Shown here in pieces: positions 6,002 to 9,057 of a stretch of 9,057 nt of DNA. The translations under genes were made by a program, and so were the position numbers. Origin of the DNA: JBFWRK01 sp050248955 (lineage in GTDB: Bacteria > Actinomycetota > Acidimicrobiia > Acidimicrobiales > Ilumatobacteraceae); assembly GCA_050248955.1 (NCBI GenBank), contig JBFWRK010000047.1, positions 1 through 9,057 of the forward strand. Direction: 5' to 3'. The notes under the pieces are model-generated. The model saw only the letters and a list, made by a program, of their open reading frames with translations. It had not been told where the DNA came from and searched no databases. How positions within the stretch are numbered: the first letter of the stretch is position 1; the number at the start of each line of letters is the position of its first letter.

Positions 6002-6659
6002 CGCGAGGAGCGACCAGACCGGACTCGTAGGCGACGACGACGAGTTGCGCCCGGTCACGGGCGCCGAGCTTCCCCATCGCCCGGCTGACATGCGTTCGCG
6101 CCGTCGCAGGGCTGATGAACAGCGAGTCGGCGATCTCCTCGTTGCTCAGCCCGCCGGCCACGAGCGCGACGATCTCACGCTCGCGATCGGTCAGGACGGC
6201 GAGCGCGCTGACATCGATCGTGCGGTGCTCCGGTCGTGCTGCGAACTCGGCGATCAATCGCCGCGTGACCCCAGGGGACAGCAGCGCATCGCCCGCCGCG
6301 ACGTAGCGGATGGCGCGCAGCAGCTCGACCGGCTCGGTGTCCTTCACGAGGAACCCTGCGGCGCCGGAGCGCAGCGCCTCGAACACGTACTCGTCGAGCT
6401 CGAACGTCGTGAGCACGACGACCTTGACGTCGCGCAGGTCCGGATCGGCGACGATCTGTCTGGTCGCCTCGAGTCCGTCCATCTCCGGCATGCGGATGTC
6501 CATCACCACGACGTCGGGCCGCTCCCGGCGGACGACGGCGAGTGCCGCTGCACCGTCACCGGCCTCGCCGACGACGAACAGGTCCTCCTCGGCGTCGAGC
6601 AGCGCCCGCAGCCCGGCACGGATCAAGGACTGGTCGTCGGCGAGCACGACGCGGATCAC
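5994..6659 (-). CDS. Two-component response regulator, NarL/LuxR family
   Basis: This 221-residue DNA-binding protein is activated by phosphate from the histidine kinase encoded just upstream. The receiver domain (1-120) has the acidic pair D8/D9, phosphorylation site D54 in VVMDIRMPEMDG, switch T84/T85 and K106 in FLVKDTEP. The C-terminal LuxR-type helix-turn-helix (about 153-213) reads LTDREREIVALVAGGLSNEEIA, then the recognition helix in ISPATARTHVSRAMGKL. Length is standard. The start is GTG at 6657-6659, overlapping the kinase stop as GTGA, so the two are translationally coupled. It is followed by the MacB-type exporter genes on the same strand, its likely targets. Family members usually bind inverted or loosely spaced heptamers, which makes the direct-repeat array at its 3' end notable. 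Confidence 0.94.
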   Translation of the reverse strand: MIRVVLADDQSLIRAGLRALLDAEEDLFVVGEAGDGAAALAVVRRERPDVVVMDIRMPEMDGLEATRQIVADPDLRDVKVVVLTTFELDEYVFEALRSGAAGFLVKDTEPVELLRAIRYVAAGDALLSPGVTRRLIAEFAARPEHRTIDVSALAVLTDREREIVALVAGGLSNEEIADSLFISPATARTHVSRAMGKLGARDRAQLVVVAYESGLVAPRAD

Positions 6660-7897
6660 GCGGTGACCTCGATGACGGGGAGTCGGGCGTGGACGCGGAA
6701 CCCACCGCCGGGCCGGGGGCCCGCGTCGAGCCGGCCACCGACCATCTCCGCTCGCTCGCGCATGCCGATGATGCCGTGGCCGGGAGGCCCGTCCACGCTC
6801 GCCGCCGCACCGAGCCCGTCATCGACGACGTCGATGACGATCTGCCCATCGGCACGGTGCATGGACACCTCGACGCACGAGGCATTGGCGTGTCGCATCA
6901 CGTTGGCGAGCGACTCCTGCACGATCCGAAACGCAGTCACGTCGACGGACGAGGGCAGCCCGTCGACCCCGTCGCCGACGCGGAGCTGGACGGGGAGGCC
7001 CGCCCGACGGGTCATCTCCACGAGCCCGTCGACACGGTCGAGCCCGGGCGTCGGGGCCAACGGTGCCGCGCCGGCACGCTCGTCCGGGCAGGTCGTCGGG
7101 TCGATAGCACGCTCACCCGCCTGACGGAGCACGTGGAGCGTGACTCGCAGCTCGGCCAGCGTCTCCTTGCTCACCTGCTTGATCGCTTGGAGGGCGGGAA
7201 CGACCTGCTCGGGATGCCGTCCGTACAGGTGGGCTGCCACACCGGCCTGCATGTTGATCGTGGCGATGCCGTGAGCGATGACATCATGGAGGTCTCGAGC
7301 GATGCGCAGGCGTTCCTCCGCGAGGCGACGGCGTGTCTCCTCGTCGCGGGTCTCCTCCAGGTCGCGGGCCCGCTGCTCGAGCTGAGCGAGATAGGCGCGG
7401 CGGTTGCGGGCACCGTCCCCGAGGAACAGCGCTGCCGCGGTCCAGCTCGTGAAGGCGACGTGGTACCAGATCGTGCTCCGGCGATCGGGCGTCACCAGGC
7501 CGACGCCGAACAGCACGAGCAGCGCGGAGCCGACCGGGACGACCAGCTGACGACGCTCGCGCAGCGACGCCAGCGTGTACAGCGGCGCGAGTGGGGCGAG
7601 GTACACCGGCCCGCCGGCGTACTCCCGGAGCGTGTAGCCGGCGAGCGCGACGATCGACACGGCGAGCGCGATCTCGGGGTTGCGCCGGCGGATCAGGAGT
7701 GACACGCCGCAGGCGAAGACGAGCAGCACGGCGAACGCGTCGTAGCGCTCATCGGACTCGTTCGCGATCCGCTGCGTGACGATCAGGACGAACGCGACGA
7801 ACATGAGCGCAGCGACAGCGTCGAAGACCAGGGCGCGTCGCGATGGCCGGTTGTCGTCCACAGCCGCGACGCTACGGCCTGACCGGCGGCCGCGCAT
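6656..7897 (-). CDS. Sensor histidine kinase, NarL-partner type (HisKA_3)
   Basis: This 413-residue membrane kinase senses a signal and phosphorylates the regulator next to it. Residues about 22-160 contain five or six closely packed membrane segments (for example 22-42, 55-70, 74-92, 117-135 and 147-160) with almost no external loop, suggesting intramembrane sensing. A coiled linker (163-197) leads to the HisKA_3 box ERLRIARDLHDVIAH with phospho-acceptor H204. The ATPase domain has N-box QESLANVMRHA (N332), DVVDDGLG at 356-363 and GHGIIGMRERAEMVGGRL at 373-390. The frame is open upstream to 8497, but that part overlaps the glyoxalase gene and lacks any domain. ATG at 7897 is therefore chosen; GTG at 7861 is an alternative. 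GGACGG touches the ATG, and TACGTC lies 9 bases before it. The stop overlaps the regulator start by 4 bases. Confidence 0.9.
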   Translation of the reverse strand: MRGRRSGRSVAAVDDNRPSRRALVFDAVAALMFVAFVLIVTQRIANESDERYDAFAVLLVFACGVSLLIRRRNPEIALAVSIVALAGYTLREYAGGPVYLAPLAPLYTLASLRERRQLVVPVGSALLVLFGVGLVTPDRRSTIWYHVAFTSWTAAALFLGDGARNRRAYLAQLEQRARDLEETRDEETRRRLAEERLRIARDLHDVIAHGIATINMQAGVAAHLYGRHPEQVVPALQAIKQVSKETLAELRVTLHVLRQAGERAIDPTTCPDERAGAAPLAPTPGLDRVDGLVEMTRRAGLPVQLRVGDGVDGLPSSVDVTAFRIVQESLANVMRHANASCVEVSMHRADGQIVIDVVDDGLGAAASVDGPPGHGIIGMRERAEMVGGRLDAGPRPGGGFRVHARLPVIEVTA

Positions 7898-7915
7898 CCG
7901 TCCGAGGACGTATCT

Positions 7916-7943
7916 GCCGGCTACGTCGAGTGGCGTAGCCGGC
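7916..7943 (-). terminator. Perfect 10-bp hairpin after the glyoxalase gene
   Basis: GCCGGCTACG (7916-7925) and CGTAGCCGGC (7934-7943) are exact reverse complements around an 8-base loop. On the minus strand the stem begins 13 bases after the glyoxalase stop and ends 18 bases before the kinase start. It could end the glyoxalase transcript and separate it from the two-component genes. No T-run follows. As a DNA site it could also be an operator for the kinase/regulator operon. Confidence 0.5.
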
Positions 7944-7956
7944 TCGGCAGGTGACG

Positions 7957-8331
7957 TCAGCTGTCGTCGGGTCCGGCGGGCTCCGTGAACGTGACGAAGT
8001 AGCCGTTCGGGTCGCGCAGCGTGAGCTCGCGCGCGCCCCACGGCCGCTCCTCGACACCCCACTCGGCTGTCACGACGTCCTTCACCTGGTCGTACACGCT
8101 CCGCACGCTCGCAGGGTGGACGTAGAGGCACCCCGTCAGCGTCGGCGGGCCGTCCCACGGCGTGTCGCCCTGTACGAACTGCACGATCAGCCGGTCCCGA
8201 CCGAGCTCCGCCCACGTCGGCTCGTCCTCCGGCACAGCACCGGCGAGCTCGAAACCGATCGCCTCGTACCAGGCGATCGTCGACCTCAAGTCTTCGGTCT
8301 TCAGGATCACGGCAGCTCGCGGCGACACCAT
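7957..8331 (-). CDS. Glyoxalase/bleomycin-resistance (VOC) family protein
   Basis: This is a 124-residue cytoplasmic protein of the vicinal oxygen chelate fold. The start AAVILKTEDLRSTIAWYEAIGFEL and the end WGARELTLRDPNGYFVTFTEPA are the two typical signatures of small stand-alone VOC proteins, which pair as dimers. Members act as lyases or dioxygenases, or bind antibiotics such as bleomycin. The substrate here cannot be read from sequence, and the metal ligands are not clear apart from the glutamate in FTEPA. The ATG at 8331 is chosen because homologous sequence begins within a few residues. The frame continues to an ATG at 8397 but that would overlap terC. It is probably transcribed from its own promoter, with TACGTT 7 bases before the start. 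Confidence 0.82.
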   Translation of the reverse strand: MVSPRAAVILKTEDLRSTIAWYEAIGFELAGAVPEDEPTWAELGRDRLIVQFVQGDTPWDGPPTLTGCLYVHPASVRSVYDQVKDVVTAEWGVEERPWGARELTLRDPNGYFVTFTEPAGPDDS

Positions 8332-8338
8332 GGCGACC

Positions 8339-8344
8339 AACGTA
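8339..8344 (-). promoter_or_regulatory. Putative -10 element for the glyoxalase gene
   Basis: On the minus strand TACGTT (8344-8339) fits the TANNNT form. Seven bases follow before the ATG at 8331, so transcription would start at or next to the start codon. There is no Shine-Dalgarno sequence. A clear -35 is not visible. Confidence 0.4.
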
Positions 8345-8352
8345 TCCGCCCG

Positions 8353-8358
8353 TAGCAT
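8353..8358 (+). promoter_or_regulatory. Putative -10 element for terC
   Basis: TAGCAT at 8353-8358 fits TANNNT and is followed by exactly 7 bases before the ATG at 8366, implying a leaderless mRNA. No Shine-Dalgarno sequence and no good -35 are seen. There is no room between the divergent starts for a manganese (yybP-ykoY) riboswitch leader, which sometimes precedes this gene family. Confidence 0.42.
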
Positions 8359-8365
8359 CTCCGGG

Positions 8366-9057
8366 ATGTTGCTCGCAGCCGATGACTCTCGATCCAACTT
8401 CGTGGACCTGGACGTGCCGGCCTGGGCATGGGTGGCGCTCGGTGTCGTCCTCGCCCTGATGCTCGCAGCCGACCTGATCCGCCACCGCGACGATCACGAA
8501 CCGTCACCGCGTGAGGCGACCAAGGAGACGTTGATCTGGATCGGCTTCGGCCTGGCCTTCGGCGCGGTGGTCGCCGTGGCCTTCGGCAGCCAGGCGTTCG
8601 GCGAGTACATCTCCGGCTATCTCATCGAGAAGTCGCTGAGCGTCGACAACGTGTTCGTCTGGTCGATCATCTTCTCGTCGATGGCGATCCCGCTGAAGTT
8701 CCAGCACCGTGTGCTGTTCTGGGGCATCTTCGGTGCGCTCGCCCTGCGACTCGTGTTCATCCTCGTCGGCAGCGCGTTGATCAGCCGCTTCTTCTGGCTG
8801 CTCGTGGTGTTCGGCGCCTTCCTGGTGTTCACGGGGATCAAGATCTTCCGTCACCGGGACGACGAAGGCGAGGGTGCGTCCACCGCCGGACTCGGCATGC
8901 TGCGGCGCGTCATGCCGGTGACCGACGAGTACGACGGGCACAAGTTCTTCACCCGCGTGAACCTGAAGCGTGCCGCGACACCCCTGTTCGCTGCGTTGGT
9001 GGTCGTCGAGGTCACCGACGTGATCTTCGCCCTCGACTCCGTGCCGGCGGTGCTGGC
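8366..9057 (+). CDS. TerC/Alx-family membrane protein, N-terminal part (cut by window end)
   Basis: The frame is open from ATG 8366 to the end of the window (230 complete codons). TerC-family proteins are polytopic membrane proteins of roughly 300-350 residues tied to metal handling: tellurite-resistance loci, and manganese export in Alx/MeeY/YkoY relatives. Family signatures are clear: YLIEKSLSVDNVFVW at 85-99, HRVLFWGIFGALALRLVFI at 114-132, FGAFLVFTGIKIFRHR at 149-164, MPVTDEYDGHKFF at 183-195 and VVVEVTDVIFALDSVPAVL at 212-230. The acidic residues in EKSLSVDN (E88, D94) and EVTDVIFALDS (E215, D218, D224) are the presumed metal ligands. Membrane segments lie near 18-37, 56-74, 92-108, 116-138, 142-160 and 205-225. 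Later starts (GTG 8402 or 8414) are possible, but ATG 8366 has a -10 element at leaderless spacing. Confidence 0.9.
   Translation, partial: MLLAADDSRSNFVDLDVPAWAWVALGVVLALMLAADLIRHRDDHEPSPREATKETLIWIGFGLAFGAVVAVAFGSQAFGEYISGYLIEKSLSVDNVFVWSIIFSSMAIPLKFQHRVLFWGIFGALALRLVFILVGSALISRFFWLLVVFGAFLVFTGIKIFRHRDDEGEGASTAGLGMLRRVMPVTDEYDGHKFFTRVNLKRAATPLFAALVVVEVTDVIFALDSVPAVL

Noticed and set aside
8332..8397. Longer glyoxalase start at 8397
   Set aside because: It would overlap the divergent terC start, adds residues not typical of the family, and the ATG at 8331 fits the family start and a -10 element.
7898..8497. Upstream extension of the histidine kinase by 200 codons
   Set aside because: The added part overlaps the glyoxalase gene and the start of terC, carries no recognisable domain and runs through a strong hairpin. 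The kinase's membrane region begins just after the ATG at 7897.

Overview
The window is very GC-rich, with GTG starts, gene pairs that overlap by a GTGA tetranucleotide, and few Shine-Dalgarno sequences. Several start codons instead sit 6-7 bases downstream of a -10-like hexamer, as expected for leaderless mRNAs. Together with the protein styles (NarL-type sensor/regulator pair, DrrA/NatA-type and MacB-type ABC systems, actinobacterial-looking TerC) this points to an actinomycete-type bacterium. An acidimicrobial lineage would fit, but that is only an impression.

Layout, left to right. (1) Bases 1-126 are the right end of an IS30-family insertion sequence: the last 38 residues of its transposase and a probable terminal inverted repeat. 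(2) Bases 127-424 hold no gene but contain a small hyphenated palindrome, a 15-bp operator-like palindrome, a G-quadruplex-type run and a weak promoter. (3) 425-2526 (+) is a two-gene, translationally coupled ABC exporter of the NatAB/DrrAB type. (4) A hairpin at 2527-2565 lies between the convergent ends. (5) 2550-5862 (-) is a MacB/LolCDE-type pair: an ATPase followed by an 845-residue permease with two FtsX domains. (6) 5863-5993 is a regulatory gap with a striking array of five 11-bp phased repeats. (7) 5994-7897 (-) is a two-component system: an intramembrane-type histidine kinase and its NarL/LuxR-type response regulator, overlapping by 4 bases. (8) 7957-8331 (-) is a small glyoxalase/VOC protein. 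(9) 8366-9057 (+) is the first 230 residues of a TerC/Alx-family membrane protein, cut by the window end.

The most coherent unit is the minus-strand set histidine kinase, response regulator, MacB-type ATPase, FtsX permease. The expected logic is that the kinase senses a membrane or cell-envelope signal and the regulator switches on the exporter. The 55-bp array between regulator and exporter (core CYGTCR at 5947, 5958, 5969, 5980 and 5991, exactly 11 bp apart) is the best candidate for the switch. Read on the exporter's strand, its promoter-proximal unit contains a perfect TTGACA. Such helically phased direct repeats are usual for OmpR/PhoB-type or SARP activators and less expected for a NarL-type regulator, so this is the most interesting point of the window.

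A second point is the 34-bp divergent gap between the glyoxalase and terC. It carries two -10-like hexamers, each exactly 7 bases from its own start codon, suggesting back-to-back leaderless promoters that cannot both be occupied.
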